Positions 31,326-41,026 of a stretch of 64,000 bases of DNA are shown one piece after another. Under the pieces are notes generated by a model, which saw only the letters and a program-made list of their open reading frames with translations, had not been told where the DNA came from and searched no databases. Every line of letters starts with the position of its first letter. The first letter of the stretch is position 1. The position numbers and the translations under genes were made by a program. This stretch comes from Globomyces pollinis-pini. Taxonomy: Eukaryota; Chytridiomycota; Chytridiomycetes; Rhizophydiales; Globomycetaceae. The stretch spans positions 1 through 64,000 of the forward strand of contig MU621136.1 of assembly GCA_025399215.1 (NCBI GenBank), written 5' to 3'.

Positions 31326-33810
31326 TTATTGATGCATAGGTTCAATACAGTCCAAGTCTTCTTCACTGTATAATTCACTCAAGGGTTTCACCAGATGTGG
31401 GAGTTTACGAAATTGACTTATTTCGATATGCATCAAATCAAATGCAATTCCGAAAACCGGACCACCATTATTAATTGGAAATTCATTGACAATTTTTGGA
31501 AATTTCGGATACCTTTGAGAAAAATGTGTCAATAGTACATTTTTAGCATTCATTCTATAAATTTAAAAAAAAAGATACAATTTACCTTGTACCAACATCT
31601 ATAGCTTCAGCGATAGTACAATGATTTTTTGATACTGCTTCTTGACAAAGAGTATCATCCATTGTTGCTTCATGTATCAGTACATCTGAATCCATTCCAA
31701 CGGTTATGAAGTTATTTGAAGGACGACAATCACCTGAGTAACTATTCAAATAAATAAAATATTAGATATACGATATTTTGAAGCCATTTGTTTGTGATAT
31801 TACAATTGCAAAAGATAGATTACAATGTACAACAGGAACGGTTTGAATGGATTTACAGTTCAATGATTCATAGAGTCTAATGATCAGTTTCTTTAACATG
31901 GTTAATTACAGTTTCACATCAAGTGATGAATTGGATTTACTAAAATGAAGATCTTTGGAGTTGAGAAAAATAAGCCTTTGAAAACCAAAATCCTGTACTT
32001 CTGAAAATTCTTTCAACCATGTATGCATTGGAAAAGGAGCAATGATGAACATGGGTCCAGTGGATGGATAATTTTTTGTAATCTAATCATCAATAAATTA
32101 TAATCACCTCATTCCATTTTAATAAAACATTTATAGTTCCCAAATGATGATCAGCATGTAAATGGGATATAAAGATTAACTTTAATGATCGTAGTTTTTC
32201 CATACATAAATCATTCCCATATGTACGATACAATTGTCCTAATGTCCCCTCACCTGCATCCAATAACATTATACCGCCATCTAATTCTACAACTGTTGCA
32301 CTAACTAATTTTAGTGGATGACTTATTACCATTTCGATACTTTCCAGGAATGGCAGATGCAGTGCCCAATGGTAACAATTTAACATTTCGACAATCTTCA
32401 ACAATCTCTATATTTCTTAATGTATTTTTCAATTCTTTAATCATAGGTAGTGATTCTTTTGGCCAATAAATAGATGAAGGCTGAACTTTTGGTTCTGGTA
32501 ATTCACAATGTGTAGGTTCGATTTGGTATTCCAACATTGATTTTGCAATTTTAAAGTTTGCTATTTTGGATATTACATCTAAACTATAAGTATTCAATGA
32601 ATTAACCTGAAAAAGGTTGGATAACTTGATTTCCACCATTTGTTGGGAAAAGATTTTGATCGATATCATTCAATTGTAATATCAAGTCGTGAGATGTTTT
32701 ATATGGTATTTCATCATGAATTTCAGGTGAAATGATATAATTCTGGATATAAATAAATTAAACAATACTTGAGTAGATGGGGGAAGAGTTTTGACCCATT
32801 CTAAATATCTTGGATCGTCCAATACTGACTTGCCCACATTATGTATTATACATTTGGGAGGGTTAATTGAATCGTTCAAACAATCATTAATGTCAGAGTT
32901 GATCAATAATGATGATATATATTTTTCATTTGGCAAGTCCAAAATAATAGTAATCTTTGTTTTAGTGTAAAAAATTGATTACTGCACCAGGTTTTTCAGG
33001 GGATACACATTGTTCTGGTTTAACAGTAGTTCCAAATTCAGTCACAACTTCTTCTCCTCTAACCAGTCTTCCTTTAATCAAGTTAGTATGCTAAAACAAA
33101 CCCATATCCTTTCCATTTTTAACACCTAATCTTTTTGCCTCCGCAGCATTCATCTTCCCTGGCACAGTTGGTCCTTGACATATATATGTAATCGCTGCAA
33201 AGGTATCTGAAGTGGACGTTAATGGTAAAAATAAATTGTCTTTGAAGGATTCCCCAAGAGTGGTGGAATCAGGAAACATTGTTTTAACAATACTTCGTTT
33301 CAATTCACCATTATCATCACTATCTAATGATCTTTTAAGCGAATGAGCTTCTGGATACAATGATACAGCGGTGATTGTTAAATTCTCATCTTGGAGACAT
33401 ATAGTTGAAGTGTTTTTAATCTCTGTCAATTTGATATCTAATTTTGGCCTTAAAAGTCAATCGAAATTAAAGAAACCTTCTTACAAATGCTCTAGTTCCA
33501 GCCAAAAAGTGTGTCAAGTTTGTAGGACCTTTTAATGAATTGCTAGTTTTAACGTACCAATTATATTTAATTGTTTAACTCCAGCATCGGCGCAAGTTAA
33601 AATCATTCCTGGTAAACCTCCGATACAATCCCATCTCATTCTACTTGATAATATAGCATTAATTTTTGACATTTTAATTTTTGATTCGTTACATTTTCTT
33701 TGAAGTCCTTCACCTACGTTGAATAAATATCTTCCGGAAGGGAAATTGAAATATATGGAAGGACGACTGTCTACAGTATGCGTAGATATGATTTGAAACG
33801 AATACTTCAT
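31326..33810 (-). CDS. TRZ1: tRNase Z, long form (ELAC2/TRZ1)
   Basis: Endonuclease that removes 3' trailers from pre-tRNAs in nucleus and mitochondria. About ten short introns interrupt it. The N-terminal degenerate half has LFNVGEGLQRKCNE, WDCIGGLPGMILTCADAG and LAGTRAFVRRP. The linker is followed by the catalytic half: LPLGTASAIPGKYRN, LLDAGEGTLGQL and the metal-binding HLHADH motif in LIFISHLHADHHLG, then YSGDCRPSN, LIHEATMDD, HCTIAEAIDVGTR and LTHFSQRYPK. All of these match the long-form family. The end is the TAA at 31326. Some internal joins were not individually verified. Confidence 0.88.
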
Positions 33811-33870
33811 TTAAAAAAAAATTAAAATTCAATGGATTCAAATTGGTATAAAGTATTTATTCACAAAAAA

Positions 33871-35201
33871 TTAGGATCCTTTTGTAACTGGCGGATTCAA
33901 TTTAACGGTAAAATCAAACATTCCAATCTCCATATCTTCAATCACGTAAACGTGTTCTCCAATCACTGCCAATTGACCATGCATATAAACTCCTCTTCGT
34001 TCCAATAATAATTGTAAATGATGGAATGGTCCCATTCGCCATACATTAATCTCACATCCATCATGGTAAGTTATTACATATCCATTATTACCACAGATAT
34101 TACTAACTGGGAATTTAATGAATTGTGCACTCTGATGTTTTAAATCCCCACTTTTTGAAATATTATAAGAGTTAATAATTCCTTCTTGGCAGAGAAATAA
34201 ACTACTATCCCAAACTGTAAAACATTTGATGGATTGGTGAAAATTATAGGTTCTAACATGGTCTCCAATCCAACTCCAAGTACAAAGTTCCATATGTGAT
34301 ATCGAAGCAAACAAACCTTCATTTAAACGTTGAATCGATAGTATTTTTTGGTTATGAGCTCGGATCATATTTAGCCTAGTTCCCGTTAAAATGTCCCAAA
34401 AATTCAATATTCCATCAGAGCCTGCTGAGATTAAAGTTTGGTCATGTAAAATAAGAGATGAGATTGCGTTGGTATGTCCAGTGAGAGTCTTAAGACACTC
34501 CAAGGTTGCAAGTGAATAAATTTTGACTTCTCTAAGAAGTATTAGGTATTCAATAAAAACCTTGTAAAAGATCCAGTAACTATTAAATCTAAATCTTCAT
34601 GATAAGAGATGCAAGTCAGCATATTCGTTTCTATTGGACTGTACATATGATTCTTTGTTTTCAAGTTAAAAATGTATAACAATCTGTCTGAAGTAGCATA
34701 AAATAGCATATCTCTGTGGAAATGAGTGGCAATAACCTTTGAATTTGATTTCACCAGTTGTTCAAAGATTGGGAATTTATAATTCCAAGAATGATCTCTT
34801 TCTATCAAATAACGACATTTCAACTTCCAAGAACGTTGCTGTTTTAATTCTGGAACGATCAATGTAGGATTAAAGGATAAATCTAAACAAATCTTATGAA
34901 ATGTAAAATTCCAAACTTCATCTGATTGTATTATGTTGTACCAATTTTTAGATACTACTTGGATTGTTAACAGATCATTTAAATCCAGATATTGAGCGAC
35001 TTGATTAGTAATGTAAGTTGGTAATGATGATAGTATATCAAACGATACATTCCTTTTCAACAATTGATTATGAATAAATCTTAAATCACTTGGATCACAG
35101 AGCTCGATAAGTGATTCTAAACTATTGGTATTAGTCGTTGATGATAAGTACTATTCAAATCTATTTTTCTGGTTCAAGAGCTTAAATTCCACCAGCTTCA
35201 T
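33871..35201 (-). CDS. F-box protein with C-terminal WD40-like repeats
   Basis: Likely substrate adaptor of an SCF ubiquitin ligase. With introns at 34532-34560 (29 bp) and an inferred 42-bp first intron just after ATG-Lys-Leu (around 35151-35192), it has 419 residues. The F-box reads LSSLPTYITNQVAQYLDLNDLLTIQVVSKNWYNI-like, followed by DEVWNFTFHKIC. The rest forms weak beta-propeller repeats; the clearest is GHTNAISSLILHDQTLISAGSDGILNFWD. No ATG exists at the start of the long exon, so the short upstream exon is needed. It resembles Cdc4/Pof1-type proteins in layout, but specificity is unknown. Confidence 0.75.
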
Positions 35202-35248
35202 TTCTTTCTAAAAATAGGAAAAAACAACCTAAAAAATCAAGTTCAAAT

Positions 35249-35292
35249 ACAGAGTTGTATAGAGTCATATACAGAGTTGTATAGAGTCATAT
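35249..35292. repeat. 22-bp tandem repeat, two perfect copies
   Basis: ACAGAGTTGTATAGAGTCAT with two more bases (AT) occurs at 35249-35270 and again at 35271-35292, then decays into a third partial copy up to about 35326. It lies between the F-box and MAPEG genes. Confidence 0.85.
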
Positions 35293-35395
35293 ACAGAGCT
35301 GCCAAGTTCATATATAGAGTCATAAAATTCCTTGTTCATTTGATTCGAATGAGATCATCATAATCGTTGAATTTTTATTAACATAAAAACGATTT

Positions 35396-35895
35396 TTAAA
35401 AGAAATTATTGATGTTTTGTATGAGCAAACTCCCAGATAAAGCAACGATACATGCAAGCATGGAAGCAGATCCTGCAACTCTACCTGGTCCAACATGATT
35501 TTTACCATGTAAACCAAATTCAATATGTAAAATACGACTAAAAAGAACTCCACCAGAAATGATCTGTAATGCTATCTTTGGAAGAGATCCAGAATGTTCA
35601 GCCAAACCAAACAAAATCATAGTTAATGGAACATATTCACCAAAGTTACCATGAGCGCGAATACTTGCTCGTAAAGCTTCATATTTCTTGTATAAAGTTT
35701 TAACATCTACCAGTCATGAATAAGTATAATAATACCTTTAGAAGGATCTTTTGCATATTCAATAAAGACTTCTTTGGAAGCATCACCAATTGACACTTGT
35801 AAACCTATTCGTTTAACAACAACCCTGGCAGTTAAAGTCACGTAGTAAAGTGATAAAACGGAAGTAGTAACGGCGGTTATTGGAATAAAACTCAT
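35396..35895 (-). CDS. MAPEG-family membrane protein
   Basis: Membrane-associated eicosanoid/glutathione metabolism family, usually four helices in ER or mitochondrial outer membrane. One 29-bp intron (35707-35735) leaves 156 residues. The first helix is TSVLSLYYVTLTARVVV. The conserved block RASIRAHGNFGEYVPLTMIL is the family signature, followed by GGVLFSRILHIEFGL and a final hydrophobic helix. The subgroup with the RAxxNxxEY motif includes many microbial proteins of unknown substrate. The first ATG is at 35895; the open frame upstream has no ATG. Confidence 0.85.
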
Positions 35896-36089
35896 TATAG
35901 TTTTTGATGTAGAAAGTCCAGTTTTTATACAAATCTCGGATAAATGCACCACGTGAGTTTTCCATTCACCAGAAACTAAAGGAAAAATCAAACATAGGAC
36001 GGAAATGCTTTATTGGATTGAATTAATAATGGATTGAGTTAATAAGTGACTGCTGATCTTTGAAGAAACCAAACGTGTTGTTATTCCTC

Positions 36090-37028
36090 TTAACGCTTAC
36101 GATATAGCCTTAAGAAAAATCGCATATTTCTCAATGGCAATGGATAATCTAATTCTTTGGGAAATCGGTACCAAACAGAGTCATGTTTTTCTAAACATTC
36201 AAAAGACTGAATAGAATCTAAAATATTGAACAACATATACTGATTTTGCTTTGATTCACCAATCGTACATTCGCTAAAAGATCCTGCTGAATCTATGACT
36301 AAAAAGTATGCCCCTTTCTTGATGGTGTTTACAATACAACTAATTAATTTTGCAAATGAAGTTTTTGAGAGTGTGAAGATTTCATTCAGCAAAAAGCATG
36401 AAGTGATTAGTTGTGAATTTTGAATATGATTCGTCAAAGACTCCAAATTGTTGGAATCACATAAGTCACCAAGCAAAACTTGAGATGATAGATTGTTTGG
36501 ATTTAAATATTCATGATAATGAGAATGAATTGCGTCTGTTAGATCCGGTATAACTCCATAATCCGACATATCTTGATTTATAATGTGAATTTTACCAGTT
36601 CTATTGACGTTGACTGTGGCAGCACTGATACCCAATAGTTCTGCCCCATTTCCAGAACCTAGACATAGAATAGTTGTATTATCACTCTGCAATAAAAGTT
36701 GTAAATCTTGTAATTTTAGAAATGTATCTCTATAACACAATGCTCTTCCAGCAATGTATTCAACAACGTAAATAGGTAATAATTCTGGATTTGAAAATAT
36801 TGAATTAAAATCTCTTGTTTTGAAGAAAGCTTTAATTGACGTTAACTTTGAATTGAATTGAGGGTCTTTAAAAACATTTTCAAATGTAATGCTGACAGTA
36901 TTCAGTAAATACTGTTCAGGACTAGGGGTAAAGAGACTACAATGCAGTTGATGAAGTTGGAATGATTTTGAATTGAATGGAATGATTCGACTGTTTTCTT
37001 GACTTTCCTTTATCGATTTTCTTTTCAT
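36090..37028 (-). CDS. BMT6: 25S rRNA uridine N3-methyltransferase, BMT6-like
   Basis: A single exon of 312 residues. It matches the fungal Methyltransf_34 family, whose yeast member Bmt6 methylates a uridine of 25S rRNA in the nucleolus. Key features are the leader IYVVEYIAGRALCYRDTFLKL and the SAM-binding loop ILCLGSGNGAELLGISAA, with the motif II acid in IHIINQDMSD. A later strand reads LITSCFLLNEIFT, then KGAYFLVIDSAGSFSE and a terminal FFLRLYRKR. The N-terminus is short and basic, consistent with nuclear import. Confidence 0.75.
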   Translation of the reverse strand: MKRKSIKESQENSRIIPFNSKSFQLHQLHCSLFTPSPEQYLLNTVSITFENVFKDPQFNSKLTSIKAFFKTRDFNSIFSNPELLPIYVVEYIAGRALCYRDTFLKLQDLQLLLQSDNTTILCLGSGNGAELLGISAATVNVNRTGKIHIINQDMSDYGVIPDLTDAIHSHYHEYLNPNNLSSQVLLGDLCDSNNLESLTNHIQNSQLITSCFLLNEIFTLSKTSFAKLISCIVNTIKKGAYFLVIDSAGSFSECTIGESKQNQYMLFNILDSIQSFECLEKHDSVWYRFPKELDYPLPLRNMRFFLRLYRKR

Positions 37029-37513
37029 TTTGACTCTTAAATAAAAAATGTAAAGAATTGAATTTGCAAATGAATCTTTATTTTACCAGTCATAAACATA
37101 TTGTTGTAGGTGTTGGAATTGAAAAAATTGTGTATAAAGTATGAGTAAATGACAATTAACCCCTAAGACTTCCAGTTGCAAGTCTTATAGATTTGACTGG
37201 GATAACTACTGTCTAATTACTTATGAGAGTATATCATCAGATATACTAAACAGCATTATAATGATTCATAGAACTCAACCATGATCAACTTGAAAGGTAC
37301 TTCATTCAATAAAAACGATTAACGTTCCAATAACAGGAATGAGAATTGAAGTAACACAACTAAACATATGAAATAAAAATAACACGCTAACGCGCTCAAA
37401 ACAACATCCACTTGAACGCTAAAAAGTACAACAAAACACTATTACCAATCGTAATTTCAGAGATTGAAAAAGAACTCCTTGAAGATGATATTGCTCATTG
37501 TCAGTGAAGAAAT
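37029..37513. other. Divergent promoter region between BMT6 and the APSES gene
   Basis: 485 bp without a gene. It contains ACGCGC near 37390, a near-match to the MCB hexamer, which could allow autoregulation of the APSES gene; the match is imperfect. Confidence 0.35.
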
Positions 37514-38458
37514 ATGATGAAAAGCAATCAAAGGAAAAGACAAAACCCAGATGATTTTCTTTTCAAAACAACAAACAAAAACTTGTTGATGATCACTACA
37601 CAAGACACCGATTATTACAACAAGAAGCTGAGGATCACCAGTGGGGATCCAGATTATTACTTGGATAGTTTGTATTCTGACCATCATGTACAGTATAGTA
37701 ATGAGGAGTTGTTGTTGCCCTTGGAAACCTTCTTACCTCCTGCTTATCCAACCGCCTTATTACCTCCTAAATCTAATTATAAACAATTACAAACCCAAAA
37801 TAATCAGAATCAGAATCAATCATATCAGAATCAGAATTATTCTCCCTCAGGAATGGTCTCCCATGTGGATAATAACTATCAAGCTTCAAATAATAATGAT
37901 TTCTCTACCCAAAACGATTACTTTCCTCCTCAAATACCAGACTTTCATCCTTCAAACTTTTTATCTGTCCCAATCAACAAAAAATTTGCGACCATGGTAC
38001 CATCCAATTATCAAAATGCTGAACCTATTAAACGGTCTCGTGCCAACCCTTCCATGCCCAAGAGTTTGTCCATATTATCTCCTCCTGGTGTGAGTTTATT
38101 TGAAGCAACATACTCTGGAGTGGATGTGTATGAATTAATCGTTAATGGCCATTCACTAATGCGACGAAGAGACGATAGTTGGGTGAACGCTACTCATATA
38201 CTAAAAGTAATACTATCTTTTATCTAACTTTATCAGATTGCAAATGTAGAGAAAGGTAGACGGACAAAAATATTAGAACGTGAAGTACATCACGAACAAC
38301 ATGAAAAAGTGCAAGGTGGGTATGGAAAATATCAAGGAACTTGGTAAATATAAAGTCAAAGTTATTGATATCATAGGATTCCGTGTGAACGAGCCAGATC
38401 TTTAGCTAGAGACTTTCAAGTCTATGACTATTGCGCGTCAATTTTAGATTTACCTTAA
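37514..38458 (+). CDS. APSES/KilA-N domain transcription factor
   Basis: Sequence-specific DNA-binding protein of the Swi4/Mbp1/StuA class. Introns 38207-38236 and 38344-38376 leave 293 residues. The first about 190 residues are Asn/Gln/Tyr/Pro-rich and probably disordered. The APSES domain occupies the C-terminal about 100 residues: ATYSGVDVYELIVNGHSLMR, RRRDDSWVNATHILK, then the recognition region EKGRRTKILEREVHHEQ and VQGGYGKYQGTWIPCERARS, ending LARDFQVYDYCASILDLP. No ankyrin repeats or C-terminal heterodimerisation domain follow, unlike Mbp1/Swi4, and the domain is not central as in StuA. A Met pair opens the frame; the first was used. Confidence 0.88.
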
Positions 38459-38990
38459 ATCTTAAAAACAAAATATTAATATTCATAGATATTTTTACTA
38501 TAGTTTCTCTATTCTTAATAAATTGTTAGTTCTTTTGGAATTTCCATTTAAACGTTACTAACTTGATCAATAGAATGATACTATTAGTAATATATAACTA
38601 GTACCTAAAGCAATCCATGCAAAGCAAGTGCAATATAACTGTATTTACAAGTAGCACATTTTGATCAATTCTTACATTACTAGTATATTGCCATTGGAAA
38701 AACTAGCTAGTAGCGTTGATATCTTTTTTCAGCCGTTAATTCACAATTGCATTTTGTATGGTTGTGCAAGCCGTGTTCAGGTAATTAGCTCAGTCGGTAA
38801 CCAGATTGATTAGCAAATTTTACTCTTACAACTCTCAATCCATATCATGGATTCAGGATTTTACATACATTTCATGTAATCGATAGTAATAAAAGCCGAG
38901 CGCCTATGATCACTTGAGGCAATGATCAAAAAGACTCTCAAAACAAGAATTTGTAAAATGTAACTGCAATAACAACACATACATAATGTA
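38459..38990. other. Intergenic region with a tRNA A-box-like motif
   Basis: 532 bp between convergent genes. TAGCTCAGTCGG at 38786-38797 matches the polymerase III A-box/D-arm consensus, but no B-box (GGTTCGANTCC) follows and no cloverleaf forms. It is possibly a decayed tRNA fragment. Nothing else was seen. Confidence 0.4.
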
Positions 38991-39980
38991 TTAGCGACGA
39001 TCATAGTCCCTATGTCTGTCATCGCGATGGTAACGATCATCCCGTCTTCGATCATCACGATAATCCCGACCTCCTCGTCCACCTCGGTCTCGGTCTCGAT
39101 CACGATGGTCTCGATCCCGACTACGATAATCATCTCGAGGTTCACGATATACGTCATCCCCTCTGAACCTACTGGTGCTTGAATACTCTCTTGCTGGTTC
39201 TTCGCCACGAGGCTTCAAGATTTTAATCGACAGTTGTTGCGCTTGGTACAAATCTTTCTTTAATGCTTTGGTGACAGGTTTCAAGTGCATGAAATTACAG
39301 AATCCACCTCTCGTACATTCAGAGTTCTCATATTGACGACAACAAGCTATATTGTATAAGCCTAATAAATGAGTAAATACCTTCACCGAAATCAGTCACG
39401 GGAGACAATTCTCCATAAAGTGGGCGACCTAAAAAGGGGTTAACCTACTGTGCATATTATAGTTGTAAGTTTGTCAAAAATCCACATAATAAAGACATTT
39501 GTACATACCAGCATAAAATCTTGAGTTTAAGGACTCCACAGCCTTCCCAGCATCTTCTTCGTATTTGAACCTAACATACACATCTAAATTATAAACTAAA
39601 AGAACCAATATACTTCCAACCAGATGATCCCCAATATTATCACACACATTCATTTCTTCAATTTCCCCATATTTTGCAAGTTCCATAAACATATCTTCAA
39701 AGAACAAATCAAAGTCAGTTTGTAATTCTGCCTTGGTTAATCTACATCCGATCAAATTTCCAGGGTTTTGATATAGATTTGGTAGTAAAAGTGTCTGACT
39801 GAAGTTTGGCTTTACATGCTTTCTAGAACTACAAAGTCAGGACAAAGGAATCCATACCATTTTTCACCATGCCGACAAGCACCAATTTTGAAATAAAAGG
39901 AACAATTGACTCTTTTGATTAGAGCATTTGACTTACTTGTCTTTTTCCGTACCATAGATAGATGCCAAGTGATCAGCCAT
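38991..39980 (-). CDS. U2AF1: U2 snRNP auxiliary factor small subunit (U2AF35)
   Basis: Recognises the AG at the 3' splice site. Introns 39912-39936 (25 bp), one 29 bp, one 30 bp, 39429-39508 (80 bp) and one 34 bp leave 263 residues. The order is canonical: MADHLASIYGTEKDK, first zinc finger [21 protein letters not shown], the linker TLLLPNLYQNPGN, an atypical RRM (EEMNVCDNIGDHLVGNVYVR), PLYGELSPVTDF, and a second zinc finger ACCRQYENSECTRGGFCNFM followed by HLKP. The C-terminus is an Arg/Asp-rich RD tail instead of a classical RS domain. Its own 25-bp intron ends AAAAG. The gene is divergent from the eS10 gene across about 370 bp. Confidence 0.93.
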
Positions 39981-40351
39981 TTACAAGAAAAAAGTAAAAA
40001 AAAATCCTCAACAATCCAGGATAGAATAGATTTCCAAGTAGTTGATACTATCAGCTCAGATACTTACTACTACTTGGTGAAGAAAGGGTATTCCTTCATT
40101 CTCCTTCCCTGTTCTCCTAACAAGTGTGGCTGACTATATTTCATCGTTTTTCACTCTCTAATTTTCACTTTTTACAAACGTAAGTTCGAAATTCAACAAC
40201 ACATCCATCCATCCATCCTCACAATCAATATCACAATCTATCTACAATATTGACGTGCAAATACATATATGATGCTTGCCGTCCATTTTATTAATTATTC
40301 AACCTGGAATCTCACTTTCCAACATCAGTATTGACTTTTTAGTTGCCCAGC

Positions 40352-40874
40352 ATGCTTATTTCCAAAGACAACCGCAAGGCTATTTACCAATATCTTTTCC
40401 AAGAAGGTGTCCTCGTTGCTAAGAAGGACTACAACCTTGCTAAGCACCCTGAAATTGATGTTCGTAACCTTGAGGTCATTAAAGCTCTTCAATCACTCAA
40501 CTCCCGTGGATTCGTCAAGACCCAATTCTCTTGGCAATACTACTACTACTCTCTCACAAATGAAGGAATTGAATACCTCCGTTCCTACCTTCACTTGCCT
40601 GCTGAAATCGTCCCTAGAACTTTCTTAAAGGTTGCTAAGCCAGTCGGTTCCCGCCCACAAAGAGGTATATTTCTATTTTGACTAAATGTAGATGGTGAAC
40701 GTGGTCCTCGTGATTTCAAATCCCGTGGTGAAGGTGAATACCGTCGTCGTGATGATGGTGAAAAGAAATCTGCTGCTGGTGGAAACTGGAAGCCAGAATT
40801 CGTAATTTTTTAAGGTTTCTAATCTTTAGCGTGCCGGAGTCGGTCGTGGTGCCCCAAAACCAGCTCCTCAATAA
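40352..40874 (+). CDS. RPS10: 40S ribosomal protein eS10
   Basis: Component of the small ribosomal subunit beak. Introns 40665-40691 (27 bp) and 40802-40829 (28 bp) leave 155 residues. It opens [20 protein letters not shown] and keeps [19 protein letters not shown], a winged-helix core with [18 protein letters not shown], and the tail [13 protein letters not shown], then Arg/Gly-rich repeats ending APKPAPQ. Its codons are visibly more GC-ending (CTT, AAG, GTC, GCT) than neighbouring genes, as expected of a highly expressed ribosomal gene. The leader upstream is pyrimidine-rich. ATG chosen at the family N-terminus. Confidence 0.96.
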
Positions 40875-41026
40875 TTCATTTTATATGTGATAATAAAACG
40901 CGATATTGCATTTGAAAGTGTAATTTGTCCATGAAAATATTTTTGAATTGGATTATATAATCGTAGTAGAACAAATCTATCTCAGACTCTCAAGTAGACA
41001 AACATGTTTGAGAAGTATTTATTCCG

